This document shows, piece by piece, positions 17,307-26,511 of a DNA stretch of 64,000 bases. Where the stretch lies: contig JBDHSK010000011.1 of assembly GCA_039808025.1 (NCBI GenBank), positions 12,168-76,167 on the forward strand, read 5' to 3'. This DNA is from Sandaracinobacteroides sp039808025 (GTDB taxonomy: Bacteria > Pseudomonadota > Alphaproteobacteria > Sphingomonadales > Sphingomonadaceae). The notes under the pieces are model-generated. The model saw nothing but the letters and a program-made list of their open reading frames with translations. It had not been told where the DNA came from and searched no databases. A program made the position numbers and the translations under genes. Within the stretch, counting starts at the first letter, position 1; every line of letters begins with the position of its first letter.

Positions 17307-19487
17307 ATGTCGATCAGTATCCGCACCTCGCTCGAAGATGTGCCGCTGCCAGCGGATTTCGTCCCCAACCGTCCGGCGCGCCCGGAAAAATCGGAAGGCG
17401 GCCGCCGCTTCGTGCTGCAATCGGATTACGAACCCGCCGGAGACCAGCCTTCAGCGATAGCCGGGCTGGTGGCCCAGGCAGTGGCCGGAGAACGCGACCA
17501 GGTTCTGCTTGGGGTGACGGGTTCGGGCAAGACCTTCACGATGGCCAAGGTGATAGAGCAGTTGCAGCGCCCGGCGCTGGTGCTGGCCCCCAACAAAATT
17601 CTGGCAGCGCAACTCTATGGAGAGTTCAAGGGGTTCTTTCCCGACAACGCCGTTGAGTATTTCGTATCCTATTACGATTACTACCAGCCGGAGGCCTATG
17701 TACCGCGCACCGACACCTATATCGAAAAGGAATCGTCGGTGAACGAGGCGATCGACCGCATGCGCCACGCGGCGACGCGGGCGCTGCTGGAACGTGATGA
17801 CGTGCTGATCGTTGCCTCGGTTTCGTGCCTTTACGGCATTGGTTCGGTAGAAACCTATTCGGCGATGACCTTTGCCCTCACCAAGGGGATGACCGTAGAC
17901 CCGCGCGAGATCGTGCGCCGGCTGGTGGCGTTGCAATACAAGCGCAACGATCTGAATTTCGTGCGCGGATCGTTCCGGATGCAGGGCGATACACTTGAGA
18001 TCTTCCCGTCGCACTATGAAGACATGGCGTGGCGGATCGGCTTTTTCGGCGACGAGATCGAGGCGATCACCGAGTTCGACCCGCTGACTGGCAGCCGCAT
18101 CGCCAACCTCGAGATGGTGAAGGTCTATGCCAACAGCCACTATGTGACCCCCGGGCCGACGCTGAAGCAGGCAACCGAGGCCATCCGCCACGAACTTGCG
18201 GTGCGCCTGAAGGATCTGGAATCAGCGGGGCGCCTGCTGGAATATCAGCGCCTTGAACAGCGCACCAATTTCGATCTCGAGATGATCGCCGCCACCGGAA
18301 GCTGTGCGGGAATCGAGAATTACAGCCGCTTCCTGACCGGCCGCCAGCCCGGCGAGCCGCCGCCGACCCTGTTTGAATATTTGCCGGAAAATGCCTTGTT
18401 GTTCGTTGATGAAAGCCATGTGACCATTCCGCAGGTGGGGGGGATGGCGCGCGGTGACCGGGCGCGCAAGGTGACACTGGCCGAATATGGCTTCCGCCTG
18501 CCATCGTGCGTCGATAACCGGCCGCTGAAGTTCGAGGAGTGGGACATCATGCGCCCGCAGACGGTGTGTGTGTCGGCAACACCCGGCGACTGGGAGATGA
18601 ACCAGACGGCTGGCGTCTTCACCGAGCAGGTGATCCGCCCCACCGGGCTTGTCGATCCGCCGGTCGTTATTCGCCCGGTGGAGGATCAGGTCGATGACCT
18701 GATCGCCGAGGCAAAGGCGACTGCGGCCAGCGGCTATCGGGTGCTGGTGACCACGCTCACCAAGAAGATGGCCGAAGACCTTACCGAATATCTGCACGAG
18801 GCGGGCTTGCGGGTGCGCTACATGCATTCCGATGTCGAGACGCTGGAGCGCATCGAGCTGATCCGTGACTTGCGCATGGGCGTCTATGATGTACTGGTTG
18901 GGATCAACCTGCTGCGCGAGGGGCTCGATATTCCGGAATGCGGGCTGGTGTGTATCCTCGATGCCGACAAGGAGGGTTTCCTGCGGTCGGAACGGTCACT
19001 GGTGCAGACGATCGGCCGGGCGGCGCGCAATGTCGATGGCCGGGTGATTCTGTATGCCGACAAGTGCACCGGCAGCATGGACCGCGCCATTGCCGAAACC
19101 GAACGGCGGCGTGCCAAGCAGATGGCCTATAACGCAGCGCACGGCATCACCCCGGCCACGGTGAAAAAGGCGATTGCCGATGTGGTGGCGCATGTTGCAG
19201 CCGGTGACCATCTGACGGTCGGGATCGATGCCGATACCCCGCATCTGGTTGGGCACAACCTGAAGGCGCATATCGCTGATCTCGAAAAGCGCATGTTGCA
19301 GGCGGCAGCCGACCTCGAGTTCGAGGAGGCGGCGCGGTTGCGCGACGAGGTGCGGCGGCTGGAGGCCGAGGATCTGGGGATCAGCGCCGAGCACCCGAAA
19401 CCCGTGGTCGGGCGCGCGGCGGCCGGGCGGCCCGGCACCCGCACCAACCGCTGGGGCAAGGTGCGCTCGAAGCGGGCCGGGCGCTGA
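17307..19487 (+). CDS. uvrB: UvrABC system protein B (excinuclease subunit)
   Basis: 726 residues. The nucleotide-binding loop GVTGSGKTFTMAK lies near residue 70. The UvrB beta-hairpin signature YYDYYQPEAYVP lies near 125-135, the helicase motif LFVDESHVTIPQ near 370, and the helicase C-domain motif QTIGRAARNVDGRVILYADK near 570. A UVR coiled-coil motif (DLEKRMLQAAADLEFEEAAR) lies near the C-terminus. UvrB scans damaged DNA and recruits UvrC in nucleotide excision repair. Length is normal for Alphaproteobacteria. It starts about 60 bases after the metalloprotease gene and marks the beginning of a housekeeping block. Confidence 0.98.
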   Translation: MSISIRTSLEDVPLPADFVPNRPARPEKSEGGRRFVLQSDYEPAGDQPSAIAGLVAQAVAGERDQVLLGVTGSGKTFTMAKVIEQLQRPALVLAPNKILAAQLYGEFKGFFPDNAVEYFVSYYDYYQPEAYVPRTDTYIEKESSVNEAIDRMRHAATRALLERDDVLIVASVSCLYGIGSVETYSAMTFALTKGMTVDPREIVRRLVALQYKRNDLNFVRGSFRMQGDTLEIFPSHYEDMAWRIGFFGDEIEAITEFDPLTGSRIANLEMVKVYANSHYVTPGPTLKQATEAIRHELAVRLKDLESAGRLLEYQRLEQRTNFDLEMIAATGSCAGIENYSRFLTGRQPGEPPPTLFEYLPENALLFVDESHVTIPQVGGMARGDRARKVTLAEYGFRLPSCVDNRPLKFEEWDIMRPQTVCVSATPGDWEMNQTAGVFTEQVIRPTGLVDPPVVIRPVEDQVDDLIAEAKATAASGYRVLVTTLTKKMAEDLTEYLHEAGLRVRYMHSDVETLERIELIRDLRMGVYDVLVGINLLREGLDIPECGLVCILDADKEGFLRSERSLVQTIGRAARNVDGRVILYADKCTGSMDRAIAETERRRAKQMAYNAAHGITPATVKKAIADVVAHVAAGDHLTVGIDADTPHLVGHNLKAHIADLEKRMLQAAADLEFEEAARLRDEVRRLEAEDLGISAEHPKPVVGRAAAGRPGTRTNRWGKVRSKRAGR

Positions 19488-19524
19488 CGGGAAGGGCCAC
19501 TGACGGCAAGGGCAGAATCGCCGG

Positions 19525-19824
19525 TTACGAACGGGCGCCGCTTGCCAGGTGGTGGTGAATCACCTCGTCGATGATGAAGCGCAGGAATTTCTCACTGAAC
19601 CCCGGGTCGAGGTCGGCGTCGAGCGCCAGCGACCGCAGCCGGGCAATCTGCTTTTCCTCGCGGCCAGGGTCAGCGGCGGGCAGGCCATTGGCTGCCTTCC
19701 AGAGCCCGACCTTCTGGGTGATCTTGAAGCGTTCGGCCAGAAGGTAGATGAGGGCGGCGTCGATATTGTCGATCGAGCGCCGGAAGGCTGCAAGTTCCCC
19801 GGCTGGTATCTGTTCTGGCGGCAT
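19525..19824 (-). CDS. chorismate mutase, AroQ type
   Basis: 99 residues, the usual size of a monofunctional AroQ chorismate mutase. The all-helical family pattern is visible: AFRRSIDNIDAALIYLLAER, then KITQKVGLWKAANGL, a DPGREEKQIARLRSLA stretch and FLRFIIDEVIHHH. It rearranges chorismate to prephenate for phenylalanine and tyrosine synthesis in the cytoplasm. It converges with uvrB (38-base gap) and is divergent from the polyprenyl synthase gene. Confidence 0.9.
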   Translation of the reverse strand: MPPEQIPAGELAAFRRSIDNIDAALIYLLAERFKITQKVGLWKAANGLPAADPGREEKQIARLRSLALDADLDPGFSEKFLRFIIDEVIHHHLASGARS

Positions 19825-19869
19825 GTTGCCTCTTTCCCTTTTGCACCGAACGGCCTAGCGCATCTGGTA

Positions 19870-20880
19870 ATGACTGCAACCGTTCATCCCATAAAGCCCG
19901 CAACGCCGGGTCTTGGCCCGCTCATGTCGCTGGTGGCACCCGGCATGATGGCCGTCAACCATGTGATCCTCGATCGCATGCAAAGCCCGGTGGCACTGAT
20001 TCCCGAATTGGCCGGCCACCTGATCGCCGGTGGCGGCAAGCGCCTGCGGCCGATGCTGACTCTGGCGACAGCCGAGGCTGTCGGCTACGGCGGCACCCGC
20101 CACCATAAACTGGCGGCCGCTGTCGAATTCATTCATACCGCAACCCTGCTGCACGACGATGTCGTCGATGGTTCGGACCTGCGGCGCGGCCGCGCCACTG
20201 CCAACAATATCTGGGGCAACCAACCTTCGGTGCTGGTGGGCGATTTCCTGTTCGCCCGCTCGTTCGAGCTGATGGTGGAAGACGGCAGCATCAAGGTGCT
20301 GAAGATTCTTGCCAGTGCCTCGGCAGTAGTCGCCGTGGGCGAGGTGGCGCAGCTGACCGCCCAGCGGGTGGTCGAGACCAGCGAGGAACGCTATCTCGAG
20401 ATCATTCAGGCGAAAACCGCCGCGTTGTTCGCCGCCGCCTGCGAAATTTCCGGCGTGGTGGCCGAACGTGGCGAGGAAGTGGAAGCGGCGTTGCAGGCCT
20501 ATGGCCGTAATCTTGGCATTGCCTTCCAGCTGGTCGATGATGCCATCGATTATGTGTCGGATGCCCAGACCATGGGCAAGGAAAGCGGCGATGATTTCCG
20601 CGACGGCAAGGTGACGCTGCCGGTGATTCTGGCCCATGCCCGTGGTGACGACAAGGCGCGGACCTTCTGGCGGCGCGCCATGCTGGGCAAGGCCAATGGC
20701 GAGGCGGAACTGGCCGAGGCGCGCGAACGCCTTGCCGCCACCAGCGCCATCGACGACACCCTGGCCCGCGCCCGCCTCTATGGCAGCCGCGCCATCGATG
20801 CGCTGTCGCTGCTGCCGCCAACGGCGGCACGCGCGGCGCTGGTCGAGACGGTCGAATTTGCCATCCAGCGCGCTTACTGA
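19870..20880 (+). CDS. ispB: trans-polyprenyl diphosphate synthase (octaprenyl/decaprenyl type)
   Basis: 336 residues from ATG 19870, starting 45 bases from the divergent chorismate mutase. Both aspartate motifs are intact: LLHDDVVDGSDLRRG (first, near residue 96) and QLVDDAIDYVSD (second, near 222). GGGKRLRPML near residue 55 is the isopentenyl-diphosphate-binding region. The enzyme makes the long side chain of ubiquinone from IPP. Chain length cannot be read reliably; sphingomonads usually carry Q-10, so decaprenyl is likely. Confidence 0.94.
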   Translation: MTATVHPIKPATPGLGPLMSLVAPGMMAVNHVILDRMQSPVALIPELAGHLIAGGGKRLRPMLTLATAEAVGYGGTRHHKLAAAVEFIHTATLLHDDVVDGSDLRRGRATANNIWGNQPSVLVGDFLFARSFELMVEDGSIKVLKILASASAVVAVGEVAQLTAQRVVETSEERYLEIIQAKTAALFAAACEISGVVAERGEEVEAALQAYGRNLGIAFQLVDDAIDYVSDAQTMGKESGDDFRDGKVTLPVILAHARGDDKARTFWRRAMLGKANGEAELAEARERLAATSAIDDTLARARLYGSRAIDALSLLPPTAARAALVETVEFAIQRAY

Positions 20881-20890
20881 CGATCTCCCG

Positions 20891-23326
20891 GTGCGGGCGG
20901 TTCTGCCCGCGCTCGATGCCGCCCTTGCCAGTGGCGGCAACGCCGTGCTGGTGGCGCCACCGGGTGCCGGCAAGACCACGCTGGTAGCGCCGTCGCTATT
21001 GGCGGCGCCGTGGCTTTCAAACCGCAAGATCCTGCTGATGCTGCCAAGGCGGCTGGCCGCACGCGCTGCGGCCGAGCGGATCGCTGCGATTCTGGGTGAA
21101 GAGCCGGGGCGGCAGGTGGGCTATCGCACCCGGTTGGAATCACGGCCCGGAAGCCGGATCGAGTGCGTGACCGAAGGGCTGTTCGTGAACCGGCTGCTGG
21201 CTGACCCCGGCCTTGAAGACGTGGGGTTGCTGCTGTTCGACGAAGTGCACGAACGCAACCTCGAGGGCGATCTGGGGCTGGCGTTGGCGCTCGATACCCA
21301 GCAACTGCGGGATGATCTGCGCATCGTCGCCATGTCGGCGACGCTAGATGGCGCGCGCTTTTCCCGGCTGATGGCCGATGCCCCGGTGCTCGAATCGGCA
21401 GGTCGTCAGTTCCCCGTTACTATTCAATATGCCGGCCGCAGCGACCAGCGCATCGAGGATCGCATGTCCTCGGCCATTCACGCAGCCCTCAGGCACGAGG
21501 GAAGCCTGCTGGCCTTCCTGCCCGGCGTTGCCGAGATCGTGCGCACCGCCGAACGCCTGCACCTTCCACCGGAGGTGGAACTTCATTGCCTGTATGGCAC
21601 TGCCGACCCGGCAGCCCAGCGTGCCGTGCTGGCGCCATCGGCAGCCCGTCGGGTGGTGCTGGCCACTGCCATTGCCGAAACCTCGCTGACGGTGCCGGGG
21701 GTGCGCATCGTGCTTGACAGCGGGCTGGCGCGCCGTCCGCGCCACGATCGCGCCACTGGCCTTACCCGGCTGGTTACCGAACGGGTTTCGCAGGCGGCCG
21801 CCAGCCAGCGGGCCGGGCGCGCCGGGCGAGAGGGTCCGGGGCTGGTGATTCGCCTGTGGGAGGAGGGCGAGACCCGCGGCTTCATCCCCTTCGACCCGCC
21901 CGAGATCCTTGAGGCCGACCTGGCGCCCACCCTGCTGCGTCTGGCGGCCTGGGGGGTGACGAAACCTGACGCGCTGCACTGGCTTGACCCACCGCCGACT
22001 CCGGCGGTGGCGGTGGCGCGGGCGCGGCTGCTGGACCTGGGCGCAATTGATGATGCCGGTCGGGCCACTGCGCATGGGCGCCGGCTGGTGCGGCTGCCGC
22101 TGGCCCCGCACATCGCCCACATGCTGCTTCTGGCCGCCGCCCATGGGCAGGCGCTGGAAGCGGCCCTGCTGGCCGTTGCCAGCGAAGAGAGCGGCGCCGG
22201 TGGTTCATCGGTTGATATCGACGACCGTGTGCGTCGGCTAAGGGCGGGGCGCAGCCGCCACGTGGCGCTGGCCGAGCGTTGGGCAGCCATGGCCCGCAAA
22301 GTGCAGCCGCGCACGGAACATGTGCCGTTATCGCCGGGGCGCCTGCTGGCCGAAGCCTTCCCCGACAGGGTGGCGCGCCGTCGCCGCGCTCCGGGTGCTT
22401 CTGACCAGATGGTCGATTACCAGATGGCCAATGGCCGTGCGGTGCGGCTGGCCGCCCATGAGCCATTGGCGCGGTCTGACTGGCTGGTAGTGATCGATGC
22501 CAGCGGCGGCGGTCCCAGCGCCACGGTGCGGCTGGCCACCGCCCTTGCTGAAGCTGAGGTGGCTGATTGGGTGGCCCACCATGGCGAGGCGATTGAGGCG
22601 TTGCAGCCCGACCCGGCAAGCGGGCGGCTTGCGATGGTGCGCACGACCCGGCTAGGGGCCATCGAGTTCAACCGTCAGCGGGTGGCCGCCAGCCCCGAAC
22701 AAGTGACAGAGGCTCTGCTGGCCGAGGTGCGCAGTGCAGGACTGACGGCCCTTGCGTGGCCGGATGCCGAACGGACGATGCTGGCGCGGTTGCGCTTTGC
22801 CGCTGCCAATGGCCTTGCCGGCCTTCCTGATGTTTCCGATGCCGGGTTGCTGGCGCTGGCCGACATGTGGCTGGCGCCCCGTCTGGCAGGGGTGTTGCGG
22901 CTGGCCGATGTCGATCTGGCTGGCGCCCTGAAAGGGTTGCTCGACTGGCCGACGGCGCAGGCGCTTGATCGTTTTGCCCCGCCGCGTCTGGAAACGGCGG
23001 CCGCCACCAGCGCTGCGATCGACTACGCGGCCGAGGGCGGGCCTGCTGCGGCGATCAGGGTGCAGGCGCTGTTCGGACGGCGCGATCACCCGATGGTGGC
23101 TGATGGCCGTGTGCCATTGACTGTGGTGCTGCTGTCTCCGGCCGGGCGTGACGTGGCCCGCACCCGCGACTTGCCCGCGTTCTGGGCCAACGGCTGGCGC
23201 GATGTGCAGCGCGACATGAAAGGCCGCTACCCCAAACACCCGTGGCCCGACGATCCGGCCAGCGCCACACCCACCACCCGCACCAAGGCCCGCGATGCTG
23301 TCGGCAGCGCCGGCAACCGGAGCTGA
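20891..23326 (+). CDS. hrpB: ATP-dependent RNA helicase HrpB
   Basis: 811 residues from GTG 20891, ten bases after the polyprenyl synthase stop; a TTG inside that gene is an alternative. Walker A is APPGAGKTTLVAP near residue 22, the DEAH-type box is LFDEVHERN near 118, and SATLDGARF is motif III. QRAGRAGREGPGLVIRLWEE is motif VI. The long C-terminal HrpB-specific region follows, with PKHPWPDDP near the end. These helicases are conserved in proteobacteria, but their exact target is not settled. The gene ends at TGATCA, sharing that point with the converging restriction gene. Confidence 0.93.
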   Translation: MRAVLPALDAALASGGNAVLVAPPGAGKTTLVAPSLLAAPWLSNRKILLMLPRRLAARAAAERIAAILGEEPGRQVGYRTRLESRPGSRIECVTEGLFVNRLLADPGLEDVGLLLFDEVHERNLEGDLGLALALDTQQLRDDLRIVAMSATLDGARFSRLMADAPVLESAGRQFPVTIQYAGRSDQRIEDRMSSAIHAALRHEGSLLAFLPGVAEIVRTAERLHLPPEVELHCLYGTADPAAQRAVLAPSAARRVVLATAIAETSLTVPGVRIVLDSGLARRPRHDRATGLTRLVTERVSQAAASQRAGRAGREGPGLVIRLWEEGETRGFIPFDPPEILEADLAPTLLRLAAWGVTKPDALHWLDPPPTPAVAVARARLLDLGAIDDAGRATAHGRRLVRLPLAPHIAHMLLLAAAHGQALEAALLAVASEESGAGGSSVDIDDRVRRLRAGRSRHVALAERWAAMARKVQPRTEHVPLSPGRLLAEAFPDRVARRRRAPGASDQMVDYQMANGRAVRLAAHEPLARSDWLVVIDASGGGPSATVRLATALAEAEVADWVAHHGEAIEALQPDPASGRLAMVRTTRLGAIEFNRQRVAASPEQVTEALLAEVRSAGLTALAWPDAERTMLARLRFAAANGLAGLPDVSDAGLLALADMWLAPRLAGVLRLADVDLAGALKGLLDWPTAQALDRFAPPRLETAAATSAAIDYAAEGGPAAAIRVQALFGRRDHPMVADGRVPLTVVLLSPAGRDVARTRDLPAFWANGWRDVQRDMKGRYPKHPWPDDPASATPTTRTKARDAVGSAGNRS

Positions 23327-24256
23327 TCAGCCGTCGAAAAAGTCTTCGTCGATGCGGCGCACAAACAGCGTGTCCTTGATCTGGCAGCCGACATTGTGGC
23401 GGATCATCAGCCGTGCCAACGTATCGCCATCGATCAGCACGATACGCTTGCTGAGGAAGCTCGCGGTTTCGCGGGCACTGCTGGTATAGGAAGAGGTGGT
23501 GACGAACAGGCCCTTGGCGGCCTTGTGGCGATCGAGGCTTCCGAAGAAATCACGAATGGCGCCTGACCCGACGCTGTTGCCAGCGGCATAGCGTTTGGCC
23601 TGCACATAGACCTGATCAAGCCCCAGCGCATCCTGATCGATGACACCGTCAACGCCATCGTCGCCACTCTTGCCGATGGCACGCCCGGCATCCGCTACCG
23701 AGCCGCCATAACCCATCGCCACCAGCAGCTGGACCACGAGCTTCTCAAAGAAGGCGGGCGTTGCCGCACGTACCCGCACCAGAAGATCATCGGCAAGCGC
23801 CGCTTCGGTTTCAGCATGTGCCTCGTGCATCAATTCTTCGGGAGAGCGTGTTTCTTGTGCTGGCAGTATGGCGTTTTCTGGAGGTTGGTGTGTGTCGCTG
23901 GCCCGTTCTTGCGATTCTGGGAATTCGTTGAATTGCTTCAGGAATCGTAGATCAATTCGAGCAGGTTTTTCAGCCAGCACCTTACGTCCACGGTTAGTAA
24001 TCCGGAACTTGCCGTGACTTGAATTCTCCGTCAGACCTGCCTTGCTTAGGTGGAATTTTGCCCAGTGGATGCGGTTCTCATATCGAGACTGTTTGCCGGA
24101 CGGCAGGCGCAGACTACGGGCAGCGTCGCTAAGATTAAGCTGATTAGCAATGGTAGTTATAGTGTCCCGAATCTGCATCTCACCCGTTGCCGCCAGCTTC
24201 AGCACCGGCAGCATCAGGCTCTGAAAATCGGGAATTTCATCTGCCGCATCCGTCAT
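23327..24256 (-). CDS. mrr: Mrr-type restriction endonuclease (type IV-like)
   Basis: 309 residues from ATG 24256 (an earlier ATG at 24310 is possible). An Mrr N-terminal winged-helix region covers about 1-95 (IPDFQSLMLPVLKLAATGE, GKFRITNRGRKVL). The catalytic domain follows at about 180-285: FFEKLVVQLLVAMGYGG, SGDDGVDGVIDQDALGLDQV and VYVQAKRY. That is the D-(x)n-QAK variant of the PD-(D/E)XK fold. Mrr cuts modified foreign DNA. It stands alone, without a methylase or specificity subunit, as expected for type IV enzymes. Middle residues 100-160 are less GC-rich than the flanks. Confidence 0.9.
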   Translation of the reverse strand: MTDAADEIPDFQSLMLPVLKLAATGEMQIRDTITTIANQLNLSDAARSLRLPSGKQSRYENRIHWAKFHLSKAGLTENSSHGKFRITNRGRKVLAEKPARIDLRFLKQFNEFPESQERASDTHQPPENAILPAQETRSPEELMHEAHAETEAALADDLLVRVRAATPAFFEKLVVQLLVAMGYGGSVADAGRAIGKSGDDGVDGVIDQDALGLDQVYVQAKRYAAGNSVGSGAIRDFFGSLDRHKAAKGLFVTTSSYTSSARETASFLSKRIVLIDGDTLARLMIRHNVGCQIKDTLFVRRIDEDFFDG

Positions 24257-24360
24257 CGCGCCATCTTTGCCGCCGGGCTGGGCGCGGTCAACGGCAAAAG
24301 CCATTTGCACCCGCGCGGTTCCCGCCCCACATAGGGGGCCAGCACCGTGAAAGGAACGCC

Positions 24361-25818
24361 ATGCTCACCCGCCTTGCCGATCAATCGCTGTTGCGCCACC
24401 AGTGCTATGTGAACGGAAAGTGGGTGGGCGAGCCGGAGATCGCCGTTCTCGACCCGGCCAGTGCCGAGCCGGTGGGCCATGTTCCCGCGATCGATGCCCG
24501 GGGTGTGCAGCAGGCCATTGCCGCCGCCGAGGCGGCGCTTCCGGCGTGGCGGGCGAAAACCGCAGCCGAGCGCGCCCGCATTTTGCGGCGCTGGTTCGAC
24601 CTGATGACCAGGCATCAGGACGACCTCGCCCTTATTCTTACCACCGAACAGGGCAAGCCGCTGGCCGAGGCGCGCGGGGAAATCGCCTATGCGGCATCGT
24701 TCATCGAATGGTTCGCCGAGGAAGCCAAGCGGGTCTATGGCGAAGTGATCCCCAGCCACCGTGCCGACAGCCGCATCGTGGTGATCCGCCAGCCGGTGGG
24801 GGTGGTGGCTGCCATTACACCCTGGAACTTCCCGTCGGCGATGATCACCCGCAAGGCAGCACCCGCCCTTGCCGCCGGTTGCACCATGGTGGTGAAGCCC
24901 GCCACCCAGACGCCGCTTTCGGCACTGGCGCTTGCCGAACTGGCGGAGCGCGCCGGTATTCCGGCCGGAGTGTTCAACGTGGTGACCGGCAAGGCCTCGG
25001 TGATCGGCGCCGAGCTGACGGCAAGCCCCATCGTGCGCAAGCTGAGTTTCACAGGCTCGACCGCCGTTGGCAAGCAACTGATGGCGCAATCGGCCCCCAC
25101 CATGAAGAAGCTGTCGATGGAGCTGGGCGGCAATGCCCCGTTCCTGGTATTTGCCGATGCCGATCTCGATGCCGCAGTCGATGGAGCGATGGCGTCGAAA
25201 TACCGCAATTCCGGGCAGACCTGCGTATGCGCCAACCGCCTGTTCGTGGCGGCCGAAATCGCCCCCGAGTTCGAGCGAAGGCTGGCAGCGGCCGTTGCCA
25301 CCCTGAAGGTGGGGGCAGGGGTGAACCCCGGCGTGCAGCAGGGGCCGCTGATCGATACCGATGCCGTGTGCAAGGTGGAAGAGCATGTACAGGACGCGCT
25401 GGCCAGGGGCGGGCGGCTGGTGACGGGCGGCCAGCGTCACGAGCTGGGAGGCACCTTCTTCCAGCCCACCATCATCAGCGGCTGCACGCCCGACATGCAG
25501 CTGGCGCGCGAGGAAACCTTTGGCCCGCTGGCGCCGATTTTCGTGTTCAAGACAGAGGCCGAGGCAATTGCCCTCGCCAATGCCAGCGAGGTAGGGCTGG
25601 CGGCCTATATGTATACCCGCGATCTGGCGCGCGCCTGGCGGGTGGCCGAGGCGCTGGAAGTGGGCATGGTGGGGATCAATTCCGGCATCCTTTCCACCGA
25701 GGTGGCGCCGTTTGGCGGCATCAAGGAATCGGGGCTGGGGCGGGAAGGCTCGCGCCATGGCATCGAGGAATATGTCGAGATGAAATATCTGCTGATGTCG
25801 GGAATCGGCCCGGCCTGA
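24361..25818 (+). CDS. gabD: NAD(P)-dependent succinate-semialdehyde dehydrogenase-like (aldehyde dehydrogenase family)
   Basis: 485 residues from ATG 24361. It shows the full ALDH set: PWNFPSAMITRKAAPALAAG, FTGSTAVGKQLM (NAD-binding turn), MELGGNAPFLVF (general-base Glu) and NSGQTCVCANRLF (catalytic Cys). The C-terminal PFGGIKESGLGREGSRHGIE is typical of succinate/glutarate-semialdehyde dehydrogenases. It likely oxidises succinate semialdehyde to succinate in 4-aminobutyrate-type catabolism. An SDR gene starts 36 bases later, a CoA transferase overlaps that, and mmsA follows, so this is the head of a catabolic operon. Confidence 0.88.
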   Translation: MLTRLADQSLLRHQCYVNGKWVGEPEIAVLDPASAEPVGHVPAIDARGVQQAIAAAEAALPAWRAKTAAERARILRRWFDLMTRHQDDLALILTTEQGKPLAEARGEIAYAASFIEWFAEEAKRVYGEVIPSHRADSRIVVIRQPVGVVAAITPWNFPSAMITRKAAPALAAGCTMVVKPATQTPLSALALAELAERAGIPAGVFNVVTGKASVIGAELTASPIVRKLSFTGSTAVGKQLMAQSAPTMKKLSMELGGNAPFLVFADADLDAAVDGAMASKYRNSGQTCVCANRLFVAAEIAPEFERRLAAAVATLKVGAGVNPGVQQGPLIDTDAVCKVEEHVQDALARGGRLVTGGQRHELGGTFFQPTIISGCTPDMQLAREETFGPLAPIFVFKTEAEAIALANASEVGLAAYMYTRDLARAWRVAEALEVGMVGINSGILSTEVAPFGGIKESGLGREGSRHGIEEYVEMKYLLMSGIGPA

Positions 25819-25854
25819 GCAGCGCACAATCAACTTACCGATCACGGAGAGAGC

Positions 25855-26511
25855 ATGACGAAACGGGTGGCAGTGACCGGGGCAGCGGGTGCTCTGGGCA
25901 GCAAGGTATGCACGGTGCTGGCGGAACAGGGCTGGCAGGTGATCGGCATCGATGTCGCCCATGCGCCGGGGCTGGCCTTTGCCGGGCTTGATCTGACGGA
26001 CGAAACTGCCGTGGGCCGGGTGGCGGCGGAAATCGCTGCCGGCGGGCCGTTGCAGGGGCTGGTGAATATCGCCGGAGGCTTCCGCTGGGAAAAGCTGGCC
26101 GATGGCGCGGTTGCCACCTTTGATCAGCTGTTCCGGCTGAACGTGAAAACGGCGCTGGTGACCTCGAAGGCGCTGCTGCCGCTGTTGCGTGACGGCAAGG
26201 GGGCCATTGTGAATATCGGTGCCGCCGGCGGGCTTAAGGGTGGGCTGGGAACGGGTGCCTATGCGGCATCGAAGGCGGGGGTGCACCGGCTGACCGAGGC
26301 ACTGGCTGAGGAACTGAAAGACGAGGGCGTGCGGGTGAATGCGGTGCTTCCCAGCATCATCGACACTGCCGCCAATCGCGCCGACATGCCCGAGGCCGAT
26401 TTTTCCCGCTGGGTGGCCCCCGCCGAACTTGCAGCGGTGATCGCCTTCCTGCTGTCGCCAGCGGCATCGGCCGTGACCGGGGCCTTGCTTCCGGTGACCG
26501 GGCGTGTCTGA
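25855..26511 (+). CDS. short-chain dehydrogenase/reductase
   Basis: 218 residues with GGAGAG before ATG 25855. The N-terminal Rossmann signature is TGAAGALGSKVCTVL (TGxxGxxG-like). The catalytic Tyr and Lys appear in YAASKAGVHRLTEAL (YxxxK), and VNIGAAGGLKGG supplies the serine-region equivalent. The protein is short for an SDR, with a trimmed substrate loop. It lies between an aldehyde dehydrogenase and a CoA transferase, so it may reduce or oxidise an intermediate of that pathway. The substrate is unknown. Confidence 0.85.
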   Translation: MTKRVAVTGAAGALGSKVCTVLAEQGWQVIGIDVAHAPGLAFAGLDLTDETAVGRVAAEIAAGGPLQGLVNIAGGFRWEKLADGAVATFDQLFRLNVKTALVTSKALLPLLRDGKGAIVNIGAAGGLKGGLGTGAYAASKAGVHRLTEALAEELKDEGVRVNAVLPSIIDTAANRADMPEADFSRWVAPAELAAVIAFLLSPAASAVTGALLPVTGRV